Positions 1 to 7,343 of a stretch of 24,831 bases of DNA are shown here, piece after piece. The position numbers and the translations under genes were made by a program. Numbering within the stretch: the first letter of the stretch is position 1; each line of letters opens with the position of its first letter. Under the pieces are notes generated by a model that was not told the DNA's origin, searched no databases, and saw only the letters and a list, made by a program, of their open reading frames with translations. The DNA comes from Bacillota bacterium (GTDB taxonomy: Bacteria; Bacillota; Clostridia; Lachnospirales; Lachnospiraceae): contig JAEZKL010000026.1 in the NCBI GenBank assembly GCA_023415475.1, positions 1 to 24,831 of the forward strand, in the 5' to 3' direction.

Positions 1-1110
1 ATCTGTAACTAACAGTGCCAGGGTAGAATCCAGTCCGCCAGAGATGCCAACAACCGCACATCTTGTATTTATATGAGCCAGTCTAGTCTTCAGACCCACG
101 GACTGAATATTAATGATATCCTGACAGCGCTTCTCCCGGTCTGCTTTACCAGAAGGCACAAAGGGAGCAGAATCGATGTGTCTCGTTAAGGTCAGCTCGG
201 AAAGACCTGAACTTATCTGAGGGAAGGAGAAGGGTATTACCTGATACGGATTGGTATTCTGACCAAGATAGGTATGCATTCTCATACGTTCACTCTTTAA
301 CTTACCGAGATCGAGCTCGGTAGAGATCATTCCATTCTGAAAGGAAACTGACTCTGCGAGCAGGGTTCCATTTTCCGTGATCAGGTTATGACCTGCAAAC
401 ACTACATCTGTGGATGATTCTCCTTCCCCCGCATCGGCATACAGATAACCGCATACCAGCTTAGCAGACTGGTTCTTCACCAGCTCTCTACGGAAGGAGT
501 CCTTTCCTGTCACCTCATCGCTGGCAGAAAGGTTGGCAATGACAGAAGCACCTGCAATACAATGAGAGATGCTGGGTGACTGAGGAATCCAAAGATCCTC
601 GCAAATCTCAACACCGAGGATAAATTCCGGCATCTCACTATTCTGAAACAAAATCCGAGAACCAAAATAAATCTCCTCTCCCAGGAAATTGATTGCTATC
701 GGATCCACAATACCTGAGGTAAAATGTCTGGCTTCGTAAAATTCTGTATAGTTTGGTATACTAATCTTCGGGATTAACCCCAGAACCTTTCCGTCCTGAA
801 TTACCGCAGCAGTATTATAAAGCTTGCCCTTCACAAGATAAGGGAAACCAACTACAACCACCGGATCCAGGCCCTTCGTATAGGAAGTAATCTTCTTTAC
901 GCTCTCCATCGCTCCACGAAGTAAGGTGTCCTGCAGGAACAAGTCCCCACAGGTATAACCGGTAATACATAACTCCGGGAATACAACCAATTTTATCTCC
1001 TGTTTCTGTGCTTCCTCTATTAACTCTATAATTCGATCGGTATTGTATCCGCAGTCTGCAACTCGGATGACCGGGGTTGCCGCAGCAACTCGAATAAAAC
1101 CATGCTTCAT
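1..1110 (-). CDS. nadE: Glutamine-dependent NAD(+) synthetase, N-terminal part (truncated by window edge)
   Basis: This enzyme makes NAD+ from deamido-NAD+, ATP and ammonia that its amidase domain releases from glutamine. The reading frame runs off the left edge, leaving 370 residues. Residues 1 to about 270 form a nitrilase-type glutaminase domain with a complete Glu-Lys-Cys triad: Glu46 in FPEL, Lys115 in PKISIPN and Cys170 in GVEICEDLW. The synthetase domain begins just before the edge, where the ATP-pyrophosphatase loop GISGGLDST is visible. The two-domain form is the glutamine-dependent type; the full protein is usually about 640 residues. The start at 1110 is supported by AGGAGG six bases upstream and by MKHGFIRVAA, a normal N-terminus for the family. 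A promoter lies just upstream and no operon partner is visible. Family assignment is secure. Confidence 0.95.
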   Translation of the reverse strand, partial: MKHGFIRVAAATPVIRVADCGYNTDRIIELIEEAQKQEIKLVVFPELCITGYTCGDLFLQDTLLRGAMESVKKITSYTKGLDPVVVVGFPYLVKGKLYNTAAVIQDGKVLGLIPKISIPNYTEFYEARHFTSGIVDPIAINFLGEEIYFGSRILFQNSEMPEFILGVEICEDLWIPQSPSISHCIAGASVIANLSASDEVTGKDSFRRELVKNQSAKLVCGYLYADAGEGESSTDVVFAGHNLITENGTLLAESVSFQNGMISTELDLGKLKSERMRMHTYLGQNTNPYQVIPFSFPQISSGLSELTLTRHIDSAPFVPSGKADREKRCQDIINIQSVGLKTRLAHINTRCAVVGISGGLDSTLALLVTD

Positions 1111-1146
1111 GATTAGCCTCCTATAAGCATAAATCTTCTATGTTTT

Positions 1147-1176
1147 ATTATAAGTTATTCTGTCCAAAAAAGACAA
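1147..1176 (-). promoter_or_regulatory. SigA-type promoter of nadE
   Basis: On the minus strand TTGTCT (1171-1176) and TATAAT (1147-1152) are 18 bp apart and lie about 37 bp upstream of the nadE start codon. A second, more distal pair, TTGTTT (1295-1300) and TATAAT (1273-1278) with a 16-bp spacer, could be an additional start point. Both calls rest on consensus matching only. Confidence 0.6.
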
Positions 1177-1302
1177 GCATATTATACTTCATTATTTACC
1201 TTTTTTGTTAGACTATGTAAAATCATCAAAATAGTGTAAGTAATAGAGTGCGCACCAGGTGAACTTTCTTTTATTATAGGACGCAATTTTCTATAAACAA
1301 GA

Positions 1303-1322
1303 TGAATTGGTAAACCAATTCA
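1303..1322. repeat. Perfect inverted repeat upstream of the nadE promoters
   Basis: TGAATTGG and CCAATTCA flank a 4-base TAAA centre. The element sits beside the distal nadE promoter and after the terminator of the small RNA gene. It has no T-run, so an operator is more likely than a terminator. The protein that might bind it is unknown. Confidence 0.4.
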
Positions 1323-1337
1323 CTTGTCATGAATTAA

Positions 1338-1361
1338 AAAAAGCGGCTCGTGGCCGCTTTT
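1338..1361 (-). terminator. Intrinsic terminator of the 6S-like RNA
   Basis: AAAGCGGC (1340-1347) pairs with GCCGCTTT (1353-1360) around a 5-base loop. Read on the minus strand the hairpin is followed by an uninterrupted T-run, typical of a Rho-independent terminator. Confidence 0.85.
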
Positions 1362-1553
1362 ATCATTAGTATTATACCCAAAATGCCGTTTCCTGTATTT
1401 TGACTCCTAGCAAAGCTAGGTGGGTAACCGCACATAAGCTTCTGCCTTCCACTGCAAACGATGGCTTGACATCTACTTACGAATAATAGGAATCCCTTTT
1501 TAATCATGTAGGTTCAAAATAACAAGAGTGTCGAACATCTCAGGAATTACCTT
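1338..1553 (-). ncRNA. ssrS: 6S RNA (SsrS-like), own promoter and terminator
   Basis: 6S RNA binds the housekeeping RNA polymerase holoenzyme and restrains transcription in stationary phase. The interval has no plausible protein but is bounded by a near-consensus promoter and a strong terminator, giving an RNA of about 215 nt, the usual 6S size. The transcript can fold into a long rod. A stem pairs CTTGT-T-ATTTTGA near the 5' side with TCAAAAT-ACAGG near the 3' side. A local hairpin CCTAGC-TTT-GCTAGG lies close to the latter, and TTCCTG can pair with CAGGAA. The segments GAACCTACATG, GTAGATGTCAAGCC and GGTTACCCACCTAGC resemble what I recall of clostridial 6S RNAs. Being a structured independent RNA is directly supported; the 6S identity rests on memory and would need an Rfam RF00013 scan. 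Confidence 0.72.
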
Positions 1554-1559
1554 AGCTTT

Positions 1560-1588
1560 ATTATAAACTATTATCTACTATTTTTCAA
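1560..1588 (-). promoter_or_regulatory. Strong SigA promoter of the 6S-like RNA
   Basis: TTGAAA (1583-1588) and a perfect TATAAT (1560-1565) are separated by exactly 17 bp on the minus strand. Transcription would begin near 1553. The promoter lies downstream of the histidine kinase stop codon, so the RNA is an independent unit. Confidence 0.8.
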
Positions 1589-1662
1589 TATTATTATCCG
1601 TTTTTAGCCCAGCAACTTTTACCATCACCATAGGAGCTCTTTGCCGCTTATGGTTAGCCGTA

Positions 1663-3141
1663 TTACACATCTCCCACAAAAAGCGGGAAGGTAAAGATGA
1701 ATTCCGAACCCATACCGGGAGTTGAATTTACACTAATGGTTCCGTCATGCTTTAATGCAATCTGTTTGGCTATGGCAAGTCCAAGCCCTGTACCGCTTGC
1801 ATTTTGGCGCAGGTTGGATTTATAGAACTTCTCAAATATATTATTGATATCCGAAGGGTCGATACCGACTCCTTCATCCTTAATAGATACAATTATTTTA
1901 TCCGTTTTCTCAATTTCTATGTGAACAGTTCTATTTTCCTCAGAGAATTTAATGGCATTATCCAGAATGACCATGAACATCTGACGCAAACGGTCATAAT
2001 CGCCTAATATCATATTAACCGGTGCTTTCTTTATTACTTCGATTTTAATATCTTTCTTTTCGGCAATCGTTCCTGCACTACGGATGATATCGTCAAATAC
2101 CTGATTAAGATTGACCGGCTCACTGTCGATTGCAAAGTCAGGATTTTGCATTTTAGATAATAGCAAAAGATCTCCTACCAGACGCTCCATGGATTTGCAT
2201 TCGGACAGCATTCGATCATAATACTGATGAACCTTATCCTTCTCCTGTACCACTCCGTCAGATAAGGTCTCCGTATAAGCCCGGATCACGGTAATCGGAG
2301 TTCGAAGCTCATGAGATACATTAGCAAAGAAATCAAGTCTCATCTGATCCAGCTTCTTGCGCTCGATATCGTTCTCCAAGAGCTTCTCTGAGAGGATATC
2401 CACGGTTTTTGCCAAATCCCCGAGCTCATCATCTCGTTTGATACCGGTCTTTGCTTTAAAATTACCGGAGGCCAGCTCTAATGCAGTATAACGCATTCTT
2501 GAGATTGGCATGGATAACTCGGTCGCAAAAATAATAACGATAATGAAGGATATTCCCAAGGCAACCGTACTACTAATGACAATATATGATAAGCTTTTTT
2601 CCACAAGTTCGGTCTGGTCCTGTGCTTTGCCAACAATAAGAATAGCTCCAACAACTTCTAGATCAGTGCCTTTGATTGGAGCGGCTACCGTAATGATTGT
2701 CTGCTCATACACATCGTCAGCCCATTTTTTATGATTGGTTACTCCATTGAAGGCTTCTTCCATACATTCCACATAAGGAGCATATTCTTCTACGGTAATA
2801 AATACCTCATAAGAATCACCGGTCTCCATCGAAGAGCTCATTGGGTTATTTGCATCCGGATTCGAAATCGACCAGATATCCCAGTCGTTAACATCGCCTA
2901 TCATATTGATATCTTCCAGAAACCCCTCTTTACCGCTTGTGATATAGATAGATGCCATTTTACCTATCGTATTGGCCTGCTTCTTCAAGTCAGCAATATT
3001 TGTATTCATCGTCATATCACTATACAGCTTCATGAAAATCAGACAGATTAATACCGCAGTAACCAGCAGCATTACTGCATAATTTAGATACAGCTTAAAA
3101 AACAACCGGTTATAGATATGTACCTTATTATCCTTCGACAT
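1663..3141 (-). CDS. Membrane sensor histidine kinase (two-component system)
   Basis: This 492-residue sensor kinase should autophosphorylate and pass phosphate to the response regulator encoded just upstream. Domains in order: transmembrane helix about 15-39; an extracytoplasmic region of about 145 residues that I do not recognise; second transmembrane helix about 186-209; a HAMP linker; a HisKA domain with phospho-acceptor His277 in FFANVSHELRTP; and a HATPase_c domain with N box DNAIKFS (Asn395), DEGVGID and GTGLGLAI. All catalytic motifs are intact. The open frame extends to 3222, but that part overlaps the response regulator. The start at 3141 has GAGGAAG at the right distance and lies 10 bp after the regulator's stop, so the two are cotranscribed. 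The stimulus cannot be inferred from the sequence. Confidence 0.93.
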   Translation of the reverse strand: MSKDNKVHIYNRLFFKLYLNYAVMLLVTAVLICLIFMKLYSDMTMNTNIADLKKQANTIGKMASIYITSGKEGFLEDINMIGDVNDWDIWSISNPDANNPMSSSMETGDSYEVFITVEEYAPYVECMEEAFNGVTNHKKWADDVYEQTIITVAAPIKGTDLEVVGAILIVGKAQDQTELVEKSLSYIVISSTVALGISFIIVIIFATELSMPISRMRYTALELASGNFKAKTGIKRDDELGDLAKTVDILSEKLLENDIERKKLDQMRLDFFANVSHELRTPITVIRAYTETLSDGVVQEKDKVHQYYDRMLSECKSMERLVGDLLLLSKMQNPDFAIDSEPVNLNQVFDDIIRSAGTIAEKKDIKIEVIKKAPVNMILGDYDRLRQMFMVILDNAIKFSEENRTVHIEIEKTDKIIVSIKDEGVGIDPSDINNIFEKFYKSNLRQNASGTGLGLAIAKQIALKHDGTISVNSTPGMGSEFIFTFPLFVGDV

Positions 3142-3151
3142 AAGACTTCCT

Positions 3152-3847
3152 CTATTTCTCCTCGACCTCGAATTTATAGCCGACACCCCAGATGGTCTTA
3201 ATTGTCCAGGTAGGGTGTTCAACGATATCCAGCTTAGAACGAAGACGTTTTATATGTGAATCAACGGTTCTGCTATCGCCAAAATAGTCAAAGCCCCATA
3301 AGCTATCCAGAAGATTATCCCTTGTAAATACCTTGTTTGGATTCGTAGCCAGTGTCCACATGGTTTCGATTTCTTTCTTTGTTAAAGCGATTTTCGTTCC
3401 TGAGATATGTAATGTATACTCATCGAGATTAATCTCCAGGCTACCAACAGTCAGGACATTTTCTGAGGATGCCTCTTTGGTGGTCTTAGCCATACGTCGG
3501 AGTACTGCTCTTACCCTCGCCATAACTTCTCTTGGGCTAAAGGGTTTCACTATATAATCGTCGGCGCCTATATCAAGGCCCATAATCTTATCAAAATCTT
3601 CTCCTCTTGCCGTAATAAGGATTACCGGTACATTGGATTTACTTCTGATCCTTCTGCACACTTCATAACCATCCTCCTTCGGCATCATGATATCCAGTAA
3701 GACTACATCAGGATTGTATTGGGTAAAGAGACGAATTGCTTCTTCACCGTCACCCGCTACAACAGGTTCAAAGCCTTCCATTCTGGAGTAAGTAGATAAG
3801 ATATCCGTAATATCACGATTATCATCCGCAATTAGTATATGCTGCAT
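3152..3847 (-). CDS. OmpR/PhoB-family response regulator
   Basis: This 231-residue DNA-binding regulator is the partner of the downstream kinase. The receiver domain (1-115) has acidic residues Asp8 and Asp9, phospho-acceptor Asp52 in LLDIMMP, Thr79 and Lys101 in KPF. The C-terminal winged helix (about 130-228) contains the family signature LTKKEIETMWTLATNP and ends in RTVDSHIKRLRSKL and IWGVGYKF. The ATG at 3847 is preferred because GGGAG lies 10 bases upstream and translation begins MQHILIADD, normal for receivers. A TTG at 3853 in the same frame would add only two residues. It is the first gene of a two-gene operon. Target genes are unknown. Confidence 0.94.
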   Translation of the reverse strand: MQHILIADDNRDITDILSTYSRMEGFEPVVAGDGEEAIRLFTQYNPDVVLLDIMMPKEDGYEVCRRIRSKSNVPVILITARGEDFDKIMGLDIGADDYIVKPFSPREVMARVRAVLRRMAKTTKEASSENVLTVGSLEINLDEYTLHISGTKIALTKKEIETMWTLATNPNKVFTRDNLLDSLWGFDYFGDSRTVDSHIKRLRSKLDIVEHPTWTIKTIWGVGYKFEVEEK

Positions 3848-3970
3848 TATCAAATTTCTCCCTTCCTATTCTATCCCGTTTTTCCTTTGCATCTTTTCAA
3901 GTCGTTTATTGATTTATGGCAGGCAAATACAGGCCTATGCTTAAGCAAAACAAAACAAATCATATTCTGC

Positions 3971-3999
3971 AGCATAGGTCGAATCCTAGTATAGATCAA
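3971..3999 (-). promoter_or_regulatory. Candidate promoter of the two-component operon
   Basis: TTGATC (3994-3999) and TATGCT (3971-3976) are 17 bp apart on the minus strand, about 125 bp upstream of the regulator start. The -10 element is part of an inverted repeat, AGCATAGG (3971-3978) with CCTATGCT (3934-3941), so the 5' end of the transcript could form a hairpin or the repeat could be an operator, possibly for autoregulation. Confidence 0.5.
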
Positions 4000-4026
4000 A
4001 TATACATTCATTATTATATATTATCT

Positions 4027-4122
4027 GTTAGGGCGAAACAAGTAGAAAAACTTATCAATTTTTTATTTTACCCCCAAAGAACCTAAGATACTTTCCGCAA
4101 TTTTCTACATTTACTGCCTAAC
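4027..4122. other. Nested inverted repeats in a gene-free stretch
   Basis: The 394 bases between the response regulator and the LacI-type gene hold no gene that I can support. Besides the promoter and terminator listed separately, this segment has two nested complementary pairs: GTTAGG-g-C (4027-4034) with GCCTAAC (4116-4122), and GTAGAAAA (4042-4049) with TTTTCTAC (4101-4108). Spacings are similar on both sides, so a single two-stem structure of about 96 nt is possible on either strand. I recognise no RNA family in it. Confidence 0.35.
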
Positions 4123-4188
4123 GTTTTATTGTTAAAGCTCTTTCTAAAGAGTAAACATTGGGGCTTTTGCGATATAAATAAACCAAAT

Positions 4189-4218
4189 TAAGGTAAGGAT
4201 AATTGCATCCTTACCTTA
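4189..4218 (-). terminator. Terminator of the malQ-lacI transcript
   Basis: A perfect 12-bp stem, TAAGGTAAGGAT (4189-4200) with ATCCTTACCTTA (4207-4218), encloses a 6-base loop 23 bp after the LacI-type stop codon. On the minus strand it is followed by a T-rich but interrupted tract. Confidence 0.7.
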
Positions 4219-4241
4219 GCTATTTATGAACATTATGTTTG

Positions 4242-5273
4242 TCATATTCTTCTAGTAGACTGGCCTATCACTAAATCGGCGGGAAATATTTTCCTCTCTA
4301 CATCTATATTTTTATCGATAAGCTTTAACAGAATACGCATTGTCTCCTCAGCCATTTCTTCCACCGGCTGTCTTATGGTAGTGATGGATGGTTGATAATA
4401 AAATGTGATATCCATTCCATCATATCCTGCTACTGAATAGTCCTCCGGTACCTTTTTTCCCATTTCAAATATTGCCTTACATGCACCTACAGCCATACTG
4501 TCAGAAATCGCGAATATTGCTGTGAAATCCGTTCCGGATAATAGCAGTTTCTTAGTAACCTCATACCCATATTTCATGGAAAAGGTATCTAATTCTTCAT
4601 CCTCATTGTAGCATACTAAGCTTTGATCAAAAGGTATATGATTATCTTCCAATGCCTTTATATAGCCTTCCAGTCTTAGCTTTCCGATACTCTCATCATC
4701 CGGGGGTGCAGATATTGTTGCAATCCTTTTATGTCCCAGCTTGCATAAATAATCAACCATTTTATAACTCTCTTGAAAGTCATCCACAGCGACATAGGAA
4801 TAGCAATTTTTATCTATTTTTTCAGAAGCACCGCCGGTACTCAGGATAAACGGTACCTTCAACTGTTTTAATTTTTCTTCTGACTGAAAGAAATATCCAC
4901 CCAAAAAAATAATGCCCTTAAGTCTCTTTTCTTTTTCTAATAATAATGCAATCTCTATTTCATCTTCATGCTCTTCCACACGATACAAAAGAATAGAATT
5001 TTTTTCTCTCAAAATATCATTTTCGAAGACTTTCAACATTGTGCTAAAGAAGGAATTACTAATCCCCTTGATGAGCACCGCAATTGTATTTGATTCAGAA
5101 CGTTTTAGATTACGCGCACTATTGTTGGGAATATAATTATGCTCTGAAATTGCCTGCATAATTTGAGCTTTGGTCTCCTTATTGATATCCGGGTGATCGT
5201 TAATTGCTCTAGATACAGTACTGACAGCCACTCCGCATATTCTAGCTATATCCTTAATAGTAGCCGTTTCCAT
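4242..5273 (-). CDS. LacI/GalR-family transcriptional regulator
   Basis: This 343-residue protein has the LacI layout. The N-terminal helix-turn-helix is seen in TIKDIARICGVAVSTVSRAINDH, the hinge helix in NNSARNLKRSESN, and a periplasmic-binding-protein-like effector domain fills about 60-340. The frame allows an ATG at 5279, but AGGAGG would then sit one base from it. The ATG at 5273 has AGGAGG seven bases upstream and is preferred. The gene lies 82 bp after malQ on the same strand and a palindromic operator-like cluster lies upstream of malQ, so a maltodextrin-responsive repressor of its own locus is the natural inference. A candidate promoter of its own, TTGAAT then TAAATT at 17-bp spacing, is found in the gap. 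The effector is not shown by the sequence. Confidence 0.92.
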   Translation of the reverse strand: METATIKDIARICGVAVSTVSRAINDHPDINKETKAQIMQAISEHNYIPNNSARNLKRSESNTIAVLIKGISNSFFSTMLKVFENDILREKNSILLYRVEEHEDEIEIALLLEKEKRLKGIIFLGGYFFQSEEKLKQLKVPFILSTGGASEKIDKNCYSYVAVDDFQESYKMVDYLCKLGHKRIATISAPPDDESIGKLRLEGYIKALEDNHIPFDQSLVCYNEDEELDTFSMKYGYEVTKKLLLSGTDFTAIFAISDSMAVGACKAIFEMGKKVPEDYSVAGYDGMDITFYYQPSITTIRQPVEEMAEETMRILLKLIDKNIDVERKIFPADLVIGQSTRRI

Positions 5274-5355
5274 ATCCATTCCTCCTTCGCAAATACTTTA
5301 TCCCAATTTAGCATAAGAGCTACAATTATTCAAGCGCAGATATGTAAAATATCCT

Positions 5356-6837
5356 TTAGGTTCTTCCAAAAAGATTCGTTATTTCTCTTATCTTTTTTAT
5401 TAGTTCTTCCGTTATTTCTCCGTCTAGCATTCTCCACTTCCAATTATTCCCTACCGTAGATGGCGTATTTATCCGCGCCTCGGATCCTAATCCAAGGTAG
5501 TCCTGCACAGGGATAATACACAGCTCTGCTACACTTTGTTGCGCTAAACGTATCAAATCCCAATATATATTCAAAGCTTCTTCCGGTTTCTTATCTAAAT
5601 ATGCCAATACCAATGCTCTATCATCCTTGCTAATGTCTTTAAACCAGCCGGTTAACGTATCATTGTCATGGGTTCCGGTGTAAACGATACAATTCTTATC
5701 ATAGTTATGGGGAAGATAGTCACTTTTTTCTCTCGAATCAAAGGCAAATTCCAAAACCTTCATTCCCGGGAAGCCCGTCTTTTTCAAAAGCTCACGAGTG
5801 CTGTTCGTGATGTAGCCTAAATCCTCGGCAATAATATCTACATCACCCAACTTTTGCTTCAGTGTCTGGAAAAAATCGTATCCAGCTCCAATTTCCCAAC
5901 TACCATTGATTGCAGTAGTTTCTCCATACGGAATAGAATAGTATTCATCAAAACCTTTGAAATGATCAATACGTACTACATCATACAATTGGAAGCTGTA
6001 GGCAATACGTTGAATCCACCATTCATAGTTGGTTGATTTATGGATATCCCAACGATATAATGGATTACCCCACAGCTGTCCCGTGGCCGAAAAGCCATCC
6101 GGAGGACACCCTGCAACTGCAACCGGATTGAGCTTCTCATCCAGCTGATATAATTCCGGATGGGACCAGGTGTCTGCACTGTCCATTGCGACATAAAAAG
6201 GAATATCACCGATAATTTTTATTCCGTTTTTTTGGGCATAATTCTTTAATTTGTTCCATTGAACAGTAAAAAGGTACTGAATATACTGATACAACTCTAT
6301 ATCAGCCTGTAGCTTGTTACGATAATATTCTAAAGCATTTACTTCCCGTACCTTGATATCATCCTTCCAATTACTCCAACACAGTCCGCCGTAGTGATCC
6401 TTTATCGCCATATATAATGCATAATCCTCCAACCAGAATGCATTTTTCGCCCGGAAGGCTATGAATTCTTTATTATTCCTGATATGGCTTCTTTCATAAG
6501 CCTTGCGCAGCATTTTAAACCTTGAAAGATATATTTTCTCATAGTCAATGTATCTGGGATTATCACCGAAGTCATATTCCTCACATTCCTCTCTGGTCAA
6601 CAACCCCTCTTCTATCAACATATCCGGATCAATAAAATATGGATTTCCTGCATAGTTTGAAAATGATTGGTAAGGGGAGTCTCCATATCCCGTAGGTCCA
6701 ACAGGCAATATTTGCCAATATTTTTGACCAGACTTTTGTAAAATATCAATAAACTCATATGCACTTTTTGAAAAAGAACCAATTCCATATTTAGAGGGTA
6801 AACTGGCTATCGGTAAAAGTATTCCGCTTGCACGCAT
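5356..6837 (-). CDS. malQ: 4-alpha-glucanotransferase (amylomaltase, GH77)
   Basis: MalQ is a cytoplasmic enzyme that moves alpha-1,4-glucan segments between maltodextrins and releases glucose. The 493-residue product is full length and covers the whole GH77 barrel. The N-terminus RASGILLPIASLPSKYGIG is the family hallmark. Catalytic residues are in place: nucleophile Asp291 in VRIDHFKGF, acid/base Glu338 in IIAEDLGY and the third carboxylate Asp391 in TGTHDND. The substrate-loop motif GCPPDGFSATGQLWGNP is also present. The start codon is fixed by the conserved N-terminus; its ribosome binding site (GAGG, 12 bases away) is distant. The gene follows a decayed sugar permease remnant and precedes a LacI-type regulator, the usual company of a maltodextrin operon. 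Confidence 0.97.
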   Translation of the reverse strand: MRASGILLPIASLPSKYGIGSFSKSAYEFIDILQKSGQKYWQILPVGPTGYGDSPYQSFSNYAGNPYFIDPDMLIEEGLLTREECEEYDFGDNPRYIDYEKIYLSRFKMLRKAYERSHIRNNKEFIAFRAKNAFWLEDYALYMAIKDHYGGLCWSNWKDDIKVREVNALEYYRNKLQADIELYQYIQYLFTVQWNKLKNYAQKNGIKIIGDIPFYVAMDSADTWSHPELYQLDEKLNPVAVAGCPPDGFSATGQLWGNPLYRWDIHKSTNYEWWIQRIAYSFQLYDVVRIDHFKGFDEYYSIPYGETTAINGSWEIGAGYDFFQTLKQKLGDVDIIAEDLGYITNSTRELLKKTGFPGMKVLEFAFDSREKSDYLPHNYDKNCIVYTGTHDNDTLTGWFKDISKDDRALVLAYLDKKPEEALNIYWDLIRLAQQSVAELCIIPVQDYLGLGSEARINTPSTVGNNWKWRMLDGEITEELIKKIREITNLFGRT

Positions 6838-6872
6838 ATTATGTCACATCCTCGATTCAAATTTTATATTCA

Positions 6873-7020
6873 TTAACCCTTTACAGCTCCTGCAATTGCT
6901 CCCTCACAATATAATTACTAATACAGAACATATTGTTATAAATAAGGAATACATTGCAGCATTCCAAAAATTTGTTGCTCGTAATCCCTCTGTGTAATTA
7001 CTTATTCTGAAAATAAATAT
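6873..7020 (-). pseudogene. Remnant of a MalG-type sugar ABC transporter permease (internally deleted)
   Basis: Directly upstream of malQ, on the same strand, two pieces of a carbohydrate permease are juxtaposed. The first open segment reads NYTEGLRATNFWNAAMYSL then FITICSVLVIIL, resembling the periplasmic stretch and following membrane helix near the N-terminus of MalG-type permeases. It stops at a TGA. In a different frame, overlapping the same point, the sequence continues YCEGAIAGAVKG and then TAA, TGA. The ending GAVKG followed by stop is the near-universal C-terminus of these permeases. The core, including the EAA coupling loop, is absent. I infer a deletion that joined the two ends out of frame. 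The solute-binding protein and second permease are not found here. Both pieces are short, so a profile search is needed. Confidence 0.55.
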
Positions 7021-7022
7021 TT

Positions 7023-7058
7023 GATAACGTTACCAGTAACATTACCGGTAACGTTTCC
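7023..7058. promoter_or_regulatory. Triple 12-bp palindromic repeat, probable LacI-family operator cluster
   Basis: Three tandem 12-bp units (7023-7034, 7035-7046, 7047-7058) vary around GGTAACGTTACC, itself a palindrome. Each junction creates an 18-bp palindrome: AACGTTACCAGTAACATT (7026-7043) and AACATTACCGGTAACGTT (7038-7055). The cluster begins about one base after the predicted transcription start of the promoter that reads toward malQ, an ideal position for a repressor. LacI-family proteins bind symmetric sites of this size, and one is encoded in the same transcription unit. That it binds here is inference. Confidence 0.65.
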
Positions 7059-7065
7059 AATAACA

Positions 7066-7093
7066 ATTCTACCATATTCTTTTATAAAATCAA
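7066..7093 (-). promoter_or_regulatory. Promoter reading toward malQ
   Basis: TTGATT (7088-7093) and TAGAAT (7066-7071) lie 16 bp apart on the minus strand. Initiation would fall near 7059, at the edge of the palindromic repeat cluster. The transcript would cross the permease remnant before malQ. Confidence 0.55.
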
Positions 7094-7262
7094 CTGCCAA
7101 TTTTGTAATTTGCCAAATAATTTGTAACAAGCCAATAAATATAATACTTTTTTTAATAATCAGTAAGGCTTCTTTTAGTACTGAATCCAATTACTCTTTT
7201 TAATACCCTAAAATTGAATCTTTCCAAAGTAATTATATATTTTTTTACATTATGACACTTTT

Positions 7263-7295
7263 CTGACAAAAACAATTGTTATTATATGGTCAGAA
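7263..7295 (+). promoter_or_regulatory. Candidate promoter/operator of the Big2 protein gene
   Basis: CTGACA (7263-7268) and TATGGT (7285-7290) are 16 bp apart, a weak SigA match. The same stretch is bounded by an inverted repeat, TTCTGAC (7261-7267) and GTCAGAA (7289-7295), which would place a regulator binding site over the promoter. Both observations rest on short motifs. Confidence 0.35.
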
Positions 7296-7343
7296 TAGAT
7301 AGGATGTGACATAAGGAATTTCCAATTATTCGGAGGAATGGCC

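Noticed and set aside
3142..3222. 27-codon N-terminal extension of the histidine kinase
   Set aside because: It overlaps the end of the response regulator, lacks a ribosome binding site and reads as shadow sequence.
7002..7190. Small ORF on the minus strand with a GNVTGNVTGNV repeat
   Set aside because: The repeat is the translated 12-bp operator cluster, the ORF spans a predicted promoter, and it has no good ribosome binding site or recognisable fold.
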